In this document: piece after piece, positions 1 to 13,449 of the stretch
Numbering within the stretch: the stretch's first letter is position 1
Layout of the letters: each line of letters begins with the position of its first letter
Assembly (NCBI GenBank): GCA_963971285.1
Contig: OZ020244.1
Location: 16,678,001 to 16,742,000 of the forward strand
Origin: Astropecten irregularis
Lineage: Eukaryota > Echinodermata > Asteroidea > Paxillosida > Astropectinidae
Length of the DNA stretch: 64,000 nt
Direction of reading: 5' to 3'
Position numbers and translations under genes: made by a program
The notes under the pieces: model-generated
Database searches by the model: none
The model's input: only the letters and a program-made list of their open reading frames with translations
What the model was told of the DNA's origin: nothing

Positions 1-424
1 CATCTCCCTCTTTTGTGAAGTATGTAGCCTACTTTTTCTTACGGTTTACAGCTTTAATTTATGCAGATTTTTCTTTCTTCCATTCTTTATTCCATTGTCT
101 GTATTGTCTAAATGTCATAGTAGACAAAATATCCCTGTCAAAAACTTGTTTATCTGCCAAGTACTAGAAATACTCTTTTTTTTACTGTACTGAAGTTTTC
201 ATATATTCATATTAGGACCATATAAGAATCTCTAGCTTTTATCTACTTAATCTGTCGCTACGTCCCCACCAATTTCTGACCACGCCCCTTGTCCTGTCTT
301 TCTGTTGTTAATATTATGCAATTACGCTAGTGGTACAGTAAGTATAAAGCCAATAGTATTAATCACGACATGTCCTCAGTACTTAGCAACAGTAGTAGCT
401 AGCTTCACAGTCTCGTGCTCAAGC

Positions 425-870
425 CAATCATCTCTTTCTCTATTATTACCTGAAATTTATAAAATGCTTGGAGTTAGGAGGGCCTGACGCGTTTCGATCC
501 TAGCAGGATCTTTATCGAAGGCCTTCGAGAAATATCCTGCTTAGGGTAACATCTGGATCCTAGTAGGATCTTTATCGAAGGCCTTTGAGAAAGATCCTGT
601 TAGGTTAGAAATGTCAGGCCATCCTAACTCTGAGCAGCCTTTGAGAGAGATCCTGCTAGGATCGAAACATCGGGCCCTCCTACCTCTGAGCAGCCTTTGG
701 CAAAAAGATCCTGCTAGGATCGAAACATCGGGCCCTCCTAACTCTGAGCAGCCTTTGGCAAAAAGATCCTGCTAGGATCGAAACATCGGGCCCTCCTAAC
801 TCTAAGCAGCCTTTGAGAGCGATCCTGCTAGGATTGAAACATCAGGCCCTCCTAACTCCAAGCATTTTCT
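425..870. repeat. Family P hairpin repeat array
   Basis: Five plus-strand units starting near 581, 637, 693, 751 and 809 (period 56-58 bp) carry GATCCTGCTAGGATCGAAAC followed by CGGGCCCTCCTAACTC. Two units at the left end (from about 464) are inverted. Each unit contains a perfect GATCCT/AGGATC hairpin next to GAAAC. Confidence 0.85.
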
Positions 871-1490
871 TCCTTTGCAGTTTTTCTCTGCAAAACCCAA
901 GTTGTCATTCACTCCAGGAGCAGTGTGTCCGAATTCCATGTATTTCTATCAAAACTGCATGATTTTGAAACTGTGAACTTCTCTTGTTGTTTCAGATCAC
1001 ATATTTGTGCAATCATGCAGGAGATTGTTTTGGTTTTTTTCTTCGGAAATAATACTTTCAATTTTTATGGGAAGCCATTACAAGCCACAGCAGGGACTTT
1101 GATGCATCACGCTAATTTACTATTTGTTTGTACACGTACGGCCCGTTGGCAAGTGCATCTTGTGAACTGGAAATGAAATGTACAGTTGCACTGAACCGAA
1201 CTGACACAAGGAAATTCATTTGATTCTGTAACCATGGTAACAGCGCCCGGACCTTTTTTGATCGATTGCATCCAATTTTACGTTTGGTGACTGTGTATAA
1301 ACCAGCGTCTTCACAGACACTGTGCAAATAATAATGATTTACTTTTGTTCTGTATCACTAAGAGGTGACAACTACCAAGGAAAAGAATCTTACGATGACA
1401 TAATAGTAACTCATTTAAAAAAGACTTTTAAGCATTTTTTCATGACCCGGCCACACCAATACATTGGTAATAATATTAAGTTTATTATTG
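871..1490. other. No recognisable feature
   Basis: Between the family P array and the SINE, I see no coding exon, repeat family or structured element. Confidence 0.5.
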
Positions 1491-1735
1491 TGGGTTCGAA
1501 TACAGCTATGGGTTAGTGATGCTTACATCCTTGGGCAAGATGCTTTGTCACATATTGCTCCTCTTCACCCAGGTGTAAATGGGTACCTGCGAGGGTAGAG
1601 ATGGCTTTGTGGTTTGATTAGCCTCTGGTAGCATGGAGCTATATACTCCCCAGGGAGTTGAGATAATAACAAATTTGTAATGCGCAGTAGAGTATATTTC
1701 TGCACAATATAAATATGCTATACATGTATATTATT
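1491..1735 (+). mobile_element. Second SINE family, 5' truncated
   Basis: It begins at the box B (GTGGGTTCGAATACAGC), then CATCCTTGGGCAAGATGCTT and GCTCCTCTTCACCCAGGTGT. This central domain is widespread in invertebrate deuterostome SINEs. The tail is ATATTATTATG. It runs directly into a family B MITE. Confidence 0.75.
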
Positions 1736-2053
1736 ATGATTGGTAAAGGTCACAGAGCAGCACTCACACATTGTATGATTCAGCATCAACATGAAATAAT
1801 AAACCTGTGAAAATCCTGACTCAATTTCTCTCATAGAACATAAAGAATGGTTTTGATCTTACTCCGACTGCCTGAGATCAAAACTGTTTTCGGTCTTTGT
1901 TTTGCTAATTTCTGGATAAATACACCATTTCAATCGAAAATATTTTACTGGTATGCTTCTACCAGCACCATCTTCATACCCTGTATAAAGTTATAGGTAA
2001 CTCGTAGACATTTCTGTTTGGGTATGTTACCAATCCTGTACTGTACCTTTAAA
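1736..2053 (+). mobile_element. Family B MITE, left terminus missing
   Basis: Starts at GATTGGTAAAGGTCACAGAG right against the SINE tail and ends TTACCAATCCTGTACTGTAC plus CTTTAAA. The right half is shared with family A but the end repeat is the family B type. Confidence 0.75.
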
Positions 2054-2502
2054 CTAATATTTAAAATCAAATTGGATATTTTTTTATCTTTCTGCCTATT
2101 AGCTGATAAAAGACCCTCGTAGATAGTCAAAGTGCAAAGAAAAACTTGCACAAGAAGGGACTTTCAGCCAACTTATGGAGCTGATTATGGATCTTCAGCT
2201 ACAAGGCGTACCAGCCTGATGGGAACACATTCAGTGCATTTCATGCCTCCGTTAATGGTTTTACCATGATCTACTGATCACTGAGTACAAGTGCATGATG
2301 CAGTAACCCCAGCTTCACTAGCTATAAACTCTCTCCACCAGTCTTTACCAATTGAAGGTCTTTAGCACCGACCAATCACTGCCTGCTTGTATAACTGGTA
2401 AACCATGCATGCCCACATGTACATTGTACCATCCTAGGGCTCCTAAGACATTGTACATGTATATGGCCCGAGCACAACTACCAAATATGGTACGGTAGCT
2501 CA

Positions 2503-2519
2503 CACACACACACACACAC
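2503..2519. repeat. (CA)n microsatellite
   Basis: A short run of CA dinucleotides, eight units. Confidence 0.85.
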
Positions 2520-2650
2520 GGGGAGCTAGCACTGCAGCATACACTGCCTGTCTGGAGTATGAGTCAAGGAGAGTTTACTCAACAAACCACAAATGTCTAG
2601 ACACCCATTACCAGTGCATTTGCCATTCCCTGTACATTGTCTCATCTCCT

Positions 2651-3000
2651 TAATACTAATATCATACTTTTTGTCACAGAAATGCAGATTCATGAGCAAA
2701 AATATCAAGAAAGATACAGTAACAGTCACTTGTGAAATTCCCGGTACCGTATGGTGCCGACTTTTTGAGAAAACCATGAAAAAACCCACGCAATTTCTTT
2801 CATCTTTTCACCGTTATTTTTTATTTTTTAAAGATCAAAAATATTTTAAGTCATTGCTTTTACTAATTTCTTGAGAAATGCAGCATTTCAGGCGGAAAAA
2901 ATGTTAACGGTATGTTTCTACCAGCACCATCTTTATACCCTGTAAGTTATAAGTAAATCTGTGAACATTTCTGTTTTGGTTTCCTACCAAAGTATGATAC
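2651..3000 (+). mobile_element. Family A MITE (TTAA type), left end decayed
   Basis: The copy matches the family A body (cagattcatgagcaaaaat, cagtcacttgtgaaatt, atttcaggcggaaaaa, ccctgtaagttat) and keeps the right inverted repeat ACCAAAGTATGATA. The left end has diverged and lacks the AAAGG terminus, and the right end stops before CCTTTAA. It is an old copy. Confidence 0.75.
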
Positions 3001-3304
3001 ACAATGTCATACACAAGATGCAGGTAAGTATATATACGGACCCCACAATTGCACTCAAATTTTCTTGGCCATAGCAAGGGTTTTTGGTGAGCCAAGCATC
3101 CCATAGGTGCCACTGATTCCATTTTAACGAGTAGGTCATGAACAAACAAATCTAGGCATGGCCAGCGCCTGCCTTTAAACAGAACATATCAATGCTACAC
3201 ACACAGATCAATCACATGCAATTTGCACATGTCGTTATGCAACACACATTATAAGAGAATACATTTTTCAATTTCCATTGGCACAAGGAAGCAGTCTAAA
3301 AAAA

Positions 3305-3765
3305 ATTAACACAAGCAATAAACTGTTGCAAAATGCTTATCAACCAAAGTATTGACCTGAAATATATAAAATGCTGGGAGTTAGGAGGGTCTGACATTTT
3401 GATCCAAGCAGGATCTTTCTCAAAGGCTAAACGACAAGAGGACAAGAACATGCAAGTGAAGAAACACATTAATAAATGGATAAGACAATCAGAAGAAAGG
3501 GAGGTCTCTCTTTGTGGTTTGCCAGCCTTATTGCCTGCTTTCCCTGTTTCCCTGGTCACTTTGTCCCCCTTTGTCCTGATCTTCTTATCCATTTATGTGT
3601 ACCAGTATGTTCACTTGCATGTTCCTGTCCTCTTGTCCTTTAGCCTTTGTGAAAGACCCTGCTCGGATCCAAACGCCAGGCACTCCTAACTCTGAGCAAC
3701 CTTTGAGAAAGTTCCTGCCACAGGTAGGATCCAAACGTCAGGCCCTCCTAACTCCAAGCTTTAAA
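3305..3765. repeat. Family P fold-back repeat
   Basis: The left arm (3361-3485, inverted unit then GACAAGAGGACAAGAACATG) and the right arm (3590-3700, CATGTTCCTGTCCTCTTGTC then a plus-strand unit) are complementary over about 120 bp. About 100 bp lie between them. A second partial plus unit follows at 3708-3760. Confidence 0.8.
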
Positions 3766-4024
3766 AAAAAAAATTAATTAACATTTATATTGCAAGTGTA
3801 GAAAGGTCAAATGTAAATTATTGTTATTCATCAAAGAAACTGTTGAGAAGCAGAGAAGACTTCTGAATTTCTGAGATGCATGGGTTCGTGGCGTGGCCTT
3901 TGAATCTGATAGGACGGGGGTGGGGGCGTTAATAATGAGATCTCATTGATCAGAGCTTTAAGATTTATCAATGCACAAAGCGGGAAACGGCATGGTTAGC
4001 ACCTGTTTTGGTACATTTTTTGGC

Positions 4025-4393
4025 TTAAAGGTAATTATCATACTTTGGTTTTTATCAAAGAAATACAGATTCATGGGCAAAAATACCAAGACAGATACAG
4101 TAAAAGTCATCTGTGAAAATTTCAGTCCCATACGGTGCCCACTTTTTGAGAAAACAGTGAAAAACGGCCACAGTATTTCTTAAGTCTTTTCTCTTTTATT
4201 TTTAATCTTTTAAAAGATCCAAAAGATTTCCAGTCCTTGTTTTACTCATTTCTGGATAAATACACCATTTCAGGCGGTCAAATTTTAACTGTATGTTTCT
4301 ACCACCACCATCTTCATACCCTGTAAGTTATACGTAAATCTGTGAACATTTCTGTTTTGGTGTCTTTATACCAAAGTATGATACTACCTTTAA
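4025..4393 (+). mobile_element. Family A MITE, full length
   Basis: It begins TTAAAGGTAATTATCATACT and ends with AGTATGATACTACCTTTAA, the inverted repeat of the start. The outer TTAA on each side fits a TTAA target duplication. There is no coding capacity. The centre carries the palindromic CTTTTAAAAGATC motif typical of the family. Confidence 0.85.
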
Positions 4394-5350
4394 AGTCCAT
4401 TTGAGCAAGGGGACGTGGGAGCTCCACAATTGGCTTTAGTGAGCTATACACTGGCACAAGACAGAGAACTTTCCATTTCTCTATTAGTGCAGTAGCTTCA
4501 AGCCCAATTAAATGCCAACACCTTGATTGATTGAGCATGGATGCTATTGCGGAGAGCCCGGAAGTCTGCAGTGGAGGTACATACAGTATATCCAGGTATA
4601 TGAGTAATTATGCACTGTGGCAGATATACGCTAAAAATTTGCCCAGACAAAATCTCATAGGCCAGCAATATATTCCAAAAGTGTTGATAGATATGTTAAT
4701 TTATGTTTGCAATTCAAACTTGACAAGGCTGTTCATATTTCCTACAGCCTATTGAAAAATTACATCATAAATATTCAGCAAACAATTTGCACCAGTTGAC
4801 ATGGTTGAGCTCAACTTATTGCTACGTGTAACATTCACTTGTGCACAGACACACCTTTCTTTTGCAACGTCACAGCCCGAGTTTTTGCCAACCAAAATGG
4901 CGGAAATTATGGAGAGCCGTCAAACCTGGGCATACAAAATAACTACATTTTGTACAGAACATTTCATAAACATTGAAAGATATTGCTGAATGTAATGAAA
5001 ACAATTACAAGCAATATATGGTATGTATTTTATACAGCTATGGCTTCGCATATATGCACACGAGGTCTGAACCGACCTTTATTTTTCGCTTCATGCATCA
5101 GATGTAAATTAGGCAACGTTGAATAGATACTGACTAAGCAATGCATGTAATATACATGTGGTAGCAGGTACTGTGTGATGGTATGGAGGCCAGATGCCCT
5201 CCAGAAGAGATAGGTCTCACAGGTAAAATTGATGTCAAGGAGCTTTCTCAGCTCAGGGGGTTTGGGTGAACTCGTTCCGGGGTCAACCCTTAGGGATCCA
5301 ACCCATCCCCACCCCCCTTCCCTCGACCTTCCCCTCTCCCACGGTTAGGG
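4394..5350. other. No recognisable gene
   Basis: AT-rich sequence with short chance frames. AAAATGGCGGAAAT near 4894 resembles a YY1 site but no exon accompanies it. A C-rich run (about 5300-5340) precedes the SINE. Confidence 0.45.
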
Positions 5351-5625
5351 GAGTCAGGTTGGCGTAGCGGTTCTTTCCTCGCCTTTCACCTCTGTGGACC
5401 GGGATCAAGTCCGGCTCGTTCATAAGTGGATTGGGTTTTCAGTCCCTGCCTGATTCCGTGGGTTTTACCCAGAATATTACTCTGGGGTTTTCCTCCCACC
5501 TCTAAAACTGTATCTTCTTCTCATCTTCTTTCCACAACAGGTTTCATCAGGCTTGCGAGCTACAGTGCCTTGGGCACTTTTGAGGAATCCTTGGTGTCAT
5601 TACCAGAAATAATAAAGCCTTTGAA
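5351..5625 (+). mobile_element. tRNA-derived SINE, plus strand
   Basis: A box A-like TTGGCGTAGCGGTT and a box B-like GGGATCAAGTCCGG lie about 45 bp apart, as in a tRNA-type Pol III promoter. A unique body follows (TTTTACCCAGAATATTACTC) and an AATAATAAA tail. The same element occurs inverted at 6570-6857. Confidence 0.82.
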
Positions 5626-6569
5626 TTTCCCATTCTTCACATGGATTCACACAAGACGTATACTTCGTGCAAAACACGACCAGTTCCGAGAAACCCCCCT
5701 GAGGGCATGTCCTTCCCAAAGGTGGTGACCGTCATTTCAGGCTCCGCGCCGCTTCCAATCTCCTGGGCCAAGTGGACATTTCTTTTTTAATAATACATGG
5801 AAAATGTACACAGCGACGCGCTACTGGTCGTCACTTGAATAAGAAGAAATATATGGTCGTTGGCGATCACTTGACAGCAAATGCAGGAAATTTGTCTCGC
5901 AGGTGCCAAGCGGCAAGCAATAGCCTGATGCTTAAAACAGTGTCATCTTAGCACGTTGGAGTTAAGAATACTCGGTGAATATCTCAATAGCATTACCAGC
6001 CAACGGCTAAAATGTCTCGACCGACAAAATCCGCCACTGAACTCTGCTTTTCTTTGGAGTAGTGATGGTTTGCATGTAATAGCAATCCACCTATTATTGA
6101 AAGAGGCACATGTGCACGATGTGTACATGTCATTTAATATGACACTGCATGACAGTGCAATTTCAGTATTTGACCACTTAATGGCTTTTTTTGTCCCAAG
6201 CCCGGCTCACATGAGACCTAGCAAATGATAACATGCACGTCCGGCTTTTTTGGCTCACAAAGGCCCTCTCTCCCTTGTGTTCGGAGTGCCAAGGCCGTGT
6301 CTTTCGACAAAGATAATGGGAAGAAATGGCCGCGGGAATCTGCACTGGGGCAATAAACCGTGATGGTGAACAAATTACAATTATCTGACAAGAGATATGA
6401 AAATCAGCAATGAGGCATGTACGTCGCTTGGTCACTACTGGTTCTGTAATTTGCAGAAATTAACATAGAATTGTGCAGAAGAAACATGCAGATTTTTTTC
6501 TTGGAAAGGTTGATTTCAACCCTGCAATATTCCTGGTTTTTGAGTAACTGCAAGATTGAGACTACACAA

Positions 6570-6857
6570 TTATTTTTATTATTTATTTCTAATAATGAAA
6601 CCAAGGACCCCTCAAAAGCGCCCTAGCTAGGCACTGTAGCTCAAAAGCTTGACAAAACCTTTAATGGAAAGATGATGAGAAGAAGATACAGTTTTAGAGG
6701 TGGGAGGAAAACCCCAGAGTATTATATTCTGGGTAAAACCCACAGAATCAGGTAGGGACTAAAAACCCAATTCACTTGTGGACCGAGCCAGACTTGAACC
6801 CGGTCCGCAGAGGTGAAAGGTTAGGAAAGAACCACTACTCCAACCTGACTGACTCCC
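6570..6857 (-). mobile_element. tRNA-derived SINE, minus strand
   Basis: The reverse complement matches 5351-5625 along its length: box B region GGGTTCAAGTCTGG, body TCCTCCCACCTCTAAAACTG and tail AGAAATAAATAATAAAAATA. Confidence 0.82.
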
Positions 6858-9800
6858 CAAATACAGTGTACACTCACTCTTCTAGGAAGCCATATGGAAA
6901 AACATACTATAGTAAAGTGAAGCATATGATGTACATAGGGCCTACATGTACCATGGAGGTAGGAAAAGATGTACGTAAACTAAGAAAGTGGGCCAGTTGC
7001 AAGGTCAAACATACACACACCAGCTTAGAAAAACGTCACTTGATGATGAAGTTTATCAAAGCCTCGCAAACTGCCCTCGGCAATTTCAGGACATGGCCTT
7101 CAAACCCGGTCACGCTCCAGTGACGTTAACAAACAATCTGTCTGCATCACTAAACCTCAACTACCAGTAGTCACGAGATAGTTGATGACTGAAGAATGAT
7201 GGATTGTTTGGTTTTTCAAGCAAGACTGTCTTTTTCTTTCTTTCCTACGATCAGCATCTCGGATAAATATTTTGGCGGGGTTCAGTATATGAATCTGTAT
7301 CCAGTGGCTTAGACTCCAAGCCTGGACAATGACCTAAAGGCCAGTGGTTACCCTGAAAAATTCTGTAACCTTCTTAGTCGGACTGATCCTGAGCCTGATG
7401 CTAGGTGAAAGCTCACAACCATACAGTCACCTAAGCTGGTTCCTGTCTGCTCATGGAATGTCTACCTCCATGGCCTGTATTTGAGCCTTGCCCTGCGATA
7501 AAGTGTTGGAGGCCGAGTCCAAGAGGGAAGGTTTGAGACTAATTGAGAGGTAGTCTGCCTCGGTTTAGTCTCAAGTGACCCGGAGCAAATATTCCAGCTC
7601 GAAGAAGCGTATCCATGGCAGGATACCCAAACAGACGGACAGAGGCGGACAATCCTGCCTGTTATCCAGGCACTATTATGTTAATGCACACCCTGTGAGT
7701 GTGTTGGCATCCAGCAAACAGGGGGCCCTGGATCATACACAACCCAAGGAAAACTTGGCAGAGCGTTGCTTGACGACGTCGCAGTAGACCACATGTAAAT
7801 GCCATCAAGTAGGGAGTTTTGTAATTAGGCACTGGGGCGGGCTAAAACACTACCATCCTTGTGAGGTTTTTTATTTCTCTCCAAATGAGTGAACCATGGA
7901 CCTAATGCCAGAAATTTAACCTTCCTTGAGATGTATAGATGTATCTCTCCGAAACAATAAGATAAAGTTAATGCAAGGGTCAAAGTAAACAGTAGACTGC
8001 TGGCCAGGTTTTTCAAGCTCAAAAAAGCAGGAGGACCATTTAAAGGCAACATACAGGATTTGCTAGGCCTCCCAAAAAATATTATTGAGTTTGAGACAGA
8101 AAATGGACTCAAGGGTTCGTAAACAGTGCAAACAGTCACCATGGGAAATCTTGGTTCATCAGATGCTGGTTTTTTTCAAGGAAATCAAGATTTAGTGTAT
8201 TTTAAAAAGATCATTCGTCCGAACGATTTATTAGCATTTCGAAAGCGTGGTGTAATTGCGGCAAGATTATTTCGGCCGTAATTCTGCTATCCAGATGAAC
8301 AAAGCGTAAAAAGGTGCATATGAAACAACATCTGTAAGGAAGTTTAAGACCTTCACTTATGTTTAAGTACCAAATTCAGCAAAAACGCACTCTTTACAAA
8401 TCCTTTATAAAACTTAGCAGTCTAAAACTCTACAAAACTTAGGCTCGGCGTCAACAAGGCTAATATCACAAATCAACACAAAAACCCAGACACATCTTCA
8501 AATATCTGCATTAGCTATCCACCCAGTCAAGAGAGTCCATTTAAAAATCAGCGACAAGCTCCCTTTCAGTATTCGGCCATTCGGTGGGCTGCCAATATTA
8601 CAACTGCAAACTGCTGTACCTACCTACAGTGCCACAGCTGCTCAATTAATTTAGACCCCTGAAAGTAGGGTACTGGCACAACAAATAAAATTTAATTAAA
8701 ACATCCGACTACTGTGCATGCATTGGTATAAATCAAACAAGTTTTGGGCCCTACCCGACGTGCATTAATGAATAGGGCTGCATACCGGTACTCATCAGTG
8801 GCTGTGAGTGTGAGTGCCTGCGAGGAGAATGTTTCGCAGAATCCTTGAGGCTTGAGTAGGGCTCAAAACTACGGCATGCTACTGACTAGCGTTCATAGGT
8901 ATCCTACTGGTTACAATATAGCACCATGGTACATGCTGTATGTAGAGTTAATGGATGGATACAATCTTGTAAAGCAGCAAGTACCGAAGTCATACCAAAG
9001 TCAAACCATTATGTTATGGAAATGTCATTTTGAAGAATATGTAAGAACACAATTTATTAAGGGGGTCACCACTGAGTCCACGAGCTCTACTTCTTGGGGA
9101 CCTCCTCCATTTATTGTAAGAAATTCCCCAATTCAAAAGTCTAATTATTTAATTTTATGCACTGATTTGACTTGCATGAGTGGAAAAACAAAATGAACTG
9201 AACTGAACTGATGCAGACAATTTTTGTCCTAGAGCCAAAGTGTCAGTGGTCTATCTACTCTTGCAAGCTGCCTTCACTAGTTTTCCGACCGAGGTTTATT
9301 GTGGTGGGTTCAGATCCCACCAGCAGGGTTTGAAGTCAATTGAAAATTTCTATCAAACAGTGCTATTGACACATCAGAGACCTTATCTGATCTTTTATCT
9401 TGATGACACAAGTCAGACTATCTACCATTGATAGGACGAAGCAAAACTGCTGGTACATGGCCTTGAGCAATGATATCTCTATACAGTGTACATCAAATCA
9501 ATATGCTTATTGTACATGTTTTGCCAACAAAGTAAGAGTTGTAGAGAAAGTTTGAAGCAAATTAATGTCTCATGTCTCTCTTAATAATGAGCAAACTTTT
9601 TCTGTTAAACTTCATGGCAACACCAAGACACTTTCAAGAAATCTTACGCCAGGGCTCGATTTCATGAAGCCCTGCGATCAATCGTATACATGTAACTCGA
9701 GTTAAGAAAGATAACCCATCGTAGGGGACAGGGTTCTAGCCAGACCAATTTTAGTGGTGGGCTCTAGAAATGAAGTTGAGCCGCGGTGAGAAAAATGCAG

Positions 9801-11163
9801 CGCAACATGATCAAGGTCCAGGGCCAACATTTTCACCGTTCCGACGGCAGCGCCATTTAATGGTATAAAGCTACATTTTAAGGACTGATATTCAATGAAA
9901 TACAGGTGTATAACAGAAAAGAATGAACTTTTATACAGGAAAGTGATCCAAATTCACGATATTGGCAATACTTTTATTCACTTTGCGGAAATTTGTGCTG
10001 GGCGGCAGAGTTTATTTTACACCTAAGTTCCGGGCGCAAATTTCCAGTGCCGGGCTGGCCCGCCCAGCACCGCCCACTGTGGCTAGAACCCTGGTAGGGG
10101 GCCTATCCCACATAGGGGCTTCAATGCATCAAAAGTCCTACGATTGATAGTAAGCATGGTAAGTTATGAAGAGTTTGGTGAAATCGACCCCAGGCCCCAC
10201 TTTCACTGTCTTTCCGGTTCTATAGTGCAATTACTGGAATATGTCATGTACACCTGTAGACACATTTAATCTTCTTCAATTTGAAGATTCACAATCACTA
10301 AAAAAGATTGGTACAGACTGACCTACAAGTTCATGAAACTTTGCTGCCAAACCAAGAGGTTCAGTGACATTATAAACTTGACAATGAAGGTATTTTACCT
10401 TCCACCGACCAGGTCATCAAGCATGTCAAGGTAATAGCGCATGGGTTCTCAAATTGGAATAATCCCTGACACGAAACGTGCAGCTAAGTACATGTATATA
10501 GGATGCCGTGAATTTTGTACATGATATAGATTGGGTGATAGGTAAATTTGTTAAGACAAGGTCCCACATACGACCTAATCGTAGAGCAGGTGTTTATGAA
10601 ATTTGGCTGAGAGTATTGAAATTCTATCAAAGGTCTACCATTACAGAGTAAGAAGAACCCCTTAACCATCACTGACTGACAGTTTTCTTACCCTACTTTG
10701 CGACTGTTCTGCTCTTCACGCTGTCAGCAGATTATCTTCTGCGTGTAGGGTGTTGCAAGCATATTCAATTTCCATTACGACAGCACTGTCGCTATAGACA
10801 AGTACCGGTATACCCGTGGCAGAAATTTAACCAGCACATCCATTACTGCAAGTGTAATTATAACCGCAGTCAGTCAAGATGTTAGCACGACTGGTGTAAT
10901 ACAGTGTGGTCGTTTTTCCCATTCAAATTTCAATGACGACATTAAAATTACGCATAAGAGATGCAACGTGTCTTTAAGCGTGAAATATATTCAACTGGAT
11001 AAATCAATTCAAGACCTAACTTAGAGGATATTAATGGATATTTTGATCAATTTGTGAAAGATTTTCTCCAAACTGTGCAATATATTGCGATATTATGAGT
11101 ACCTTAAAAACATAAACGCATGTCAAATCTTTCAGTAATTTATTTTCAAATGATCCATAAATT
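6858..11163. other. Unassigned sequence, part less AT-rich
   Basis: No exon or repeat family was recognised. The part from about 7300 to 7790 has a higher GC content and less low-complexity sequence than its surroundings and may be an unrecognised old element. A GTAACTCGAGTTAAG near 9691 loosely resembles the GTAACGCGAGTTACC repeat. Confidence 0.4.
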
Positions 11164-11531
11164 GTGAATTTGGGCAATTCCATGGGAAGGTGGACATAGG
11201 ACTAAAATTTCAAGTCCATCCCACCACAAATAAATTAGTTTTTATGTTTTACCCATATGTTGAAGTTCAAGAAACAAAAAGAATTAAATCAATCGGTCAA
11301 ATATTTTCCGAGATACAGATACAAACGTAGAAGAGATTTTTCAATCATCGAAACTGCTGAAATGTATGCATAAATTAATTTTTTACATATTTAATGGAAA
11401 AAAGCTTTTAGGACTTTCATTAATTCAATTTAGGGAAGCAAATCGGATCTACTTCAGTTTCCTAAGAGGAAATTTCTACACCATCTTCCAAAAATGTTCA
11501 TCATTACACAAAAGTTGAGCACTTGCGTCAT

Positions 11532-11546
11532 GTAACGCGAGTTACC
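11532..11546 (+). repeat. GTAACGCGAGTTACC, copy 1
   Basis: The 15-mer is a hairpin: GTAAC, a GCGA loop (GNRA type), GTTAC. Confidence 0.9.
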
Positions 11547-11697
11547 AAAAAAGTGAATATTTTTTCATGCTGAAGAAAGTAGTAGAGGTAATTTGTTGGG
11601 GATCAGAATTTTCTAAATTCATCCCACCCTGATTATATAAGCAAAATGTTTGCCTAAATAAACAGAGCCATCAAAGTAAAACATAGCATCAATAATT

Positions 11698-11749
11698 GTA
11701 ACGCGAGTTACTATGTAACGCGAGTTACCACCATGTAACGCGAGTTACC
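11698..11749 (+). repeat. GTAACGCGAGTTACC, copies 2-4 (cluster)
   Basis: Three copies at 11698-11711 (last base differs), 11715-11729 and 11735-11749 are in the same orientation and separated by 3 to 5 bases. Confidence 0.9.
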
Positions 11750-13419
11750 ATCTATAAACACAAGTTTCTGCAAGTATGAGCAAATCTTGGCCCTCAATCG
11801 GCCTAGAGTGAAGTGAACACAATCAGATGCAGTGTTATGCACTATATGCTGCATTGAAACAAAAGAGGGTTGCCTTTTAATTGAAATCTGCATAATAAGT
11901 AAGGTCATTACAAGGTCATTGAGTATAAGCCACAATCCTGAACCAAGCCAGGCCTCACTTTCACCTCTGAATGTGTATACCAGTGTTTGACAGGTCCTCT
12001 TGAAAACCCAAAATCATCTTGAATTGCCAACATCAAGATTATTGGAGGGTAAGTGTATTCAATAAATTTTTACTGTATCTATTATGAAAATAGAATTTAA
12101 AAACTGTAATATTTATGAAATATTAAATAAAAGTGAATTATACGCTTTCCCTGTTATTGCGCTGAAATGTTCTATTTTCTGTTTCCATCAACAGGAATCA
12201 TCTGCATGCACTTGATAAAGCATACATGTGAATAATGAAGTTGTCTGCTATCTCCTCTGTACTGACATCTAGTCTTCCAATGAAGAGATGCCTACAAATG
12301 GAAATGCAGCCATACAACTGTACAAGTAGGAGATTGGTGTGCGATTGACTATAATGACATTCTAATTCTATACCCTGGTGAAGTTGCCCACTGACTACAA
12401 AGTATCTATAATGGAGCAAGCTGGGCCAAACTGGAAATGGCTAACACCCAGAGATGCAATCTATTAGGAAGAACATGCTGCTCAAGATTCAACACCCAGC
12501 AATTGCTAATTTAATAGGTGTCACTACAAGTTCCACACAAACAAAAGTTTTAGAAAGTAAAATCCAAACTAACATTACTAGCAAATTGACATCTATTGAA
12601 GAACACTTGTTTAATAATGTTCCCTCCTAACTTTAAGCATGTTCCATTATTATAAGCTTTATAGCATTTATTCATAGTGTGTACATTTGTAGTAGTTCTA
12701 AAAACTCTATTCCCATTTCTTTTCTCTGTCAATTTCAAGAACATGTTCAAAAAAGGTAGTTGTTTTCTTTTTCTTCGTCTTTTTTTTTTTACATGATTTG
12801 TATTTGAATAATTCATGTGTGTCATGAAGTTCCTGAAATAGAAATAATGTTAATTTCCAAAGAAGAAAACTTACCATGATTTAATTTTCTTTTATGCAAG
12901 TTAAATATGTATTTGCAAATTTGTTAACAGTGTTACTTCTATGTTAATAAAAACTGAATGGAAAGTATTACATTTACCGACAGTAAGTACATGTATGTCT
13001 GCTGTACTAGTGTTGTTGGCTAAAGTATTGTCATTTATTTCATCTGGTTTTAATGATGACAAAACTACTTGTCAATTCCAAGCTTTCAAGTTCAGTGTAA
13101 TTTGTATATATTTCTTTTGACTTACAACTTTTGTATTTGTTCAAAGTTAAACCTTTTTCTTTTCAGTTTTCACACTGATAGTGCAAATAATCAGGACATA
13201 TCTAAGTTCAATATGACACACTGATTTGAGTGAGCAAAGCTCTTAATTAGCACATTCCTTTTTGAAAATTGAAGTTAATTAGTAAATTAAGTGTTCTAGA
13301 CATTAATTTTATTCAACCTACAAAAGAGGGCATCTGTCAAAATACTTCAATCAAGATAAGGTGTCATCAGAATGTTTGTATGTCCATAATTTGTGCTGAG
13401 CTGTTTGAATGGACATGAT

Positions 13420-13449
13420 GTAACGCGAGTTACCGTAACGCGAGTTACC
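13420..13449 (+). repeat. GTAACGCGAGTTACC, copies 5-6 (perfect tandem)
   Basis: Two exact 15-mers abut with no spacer. Confidence 0.92.
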
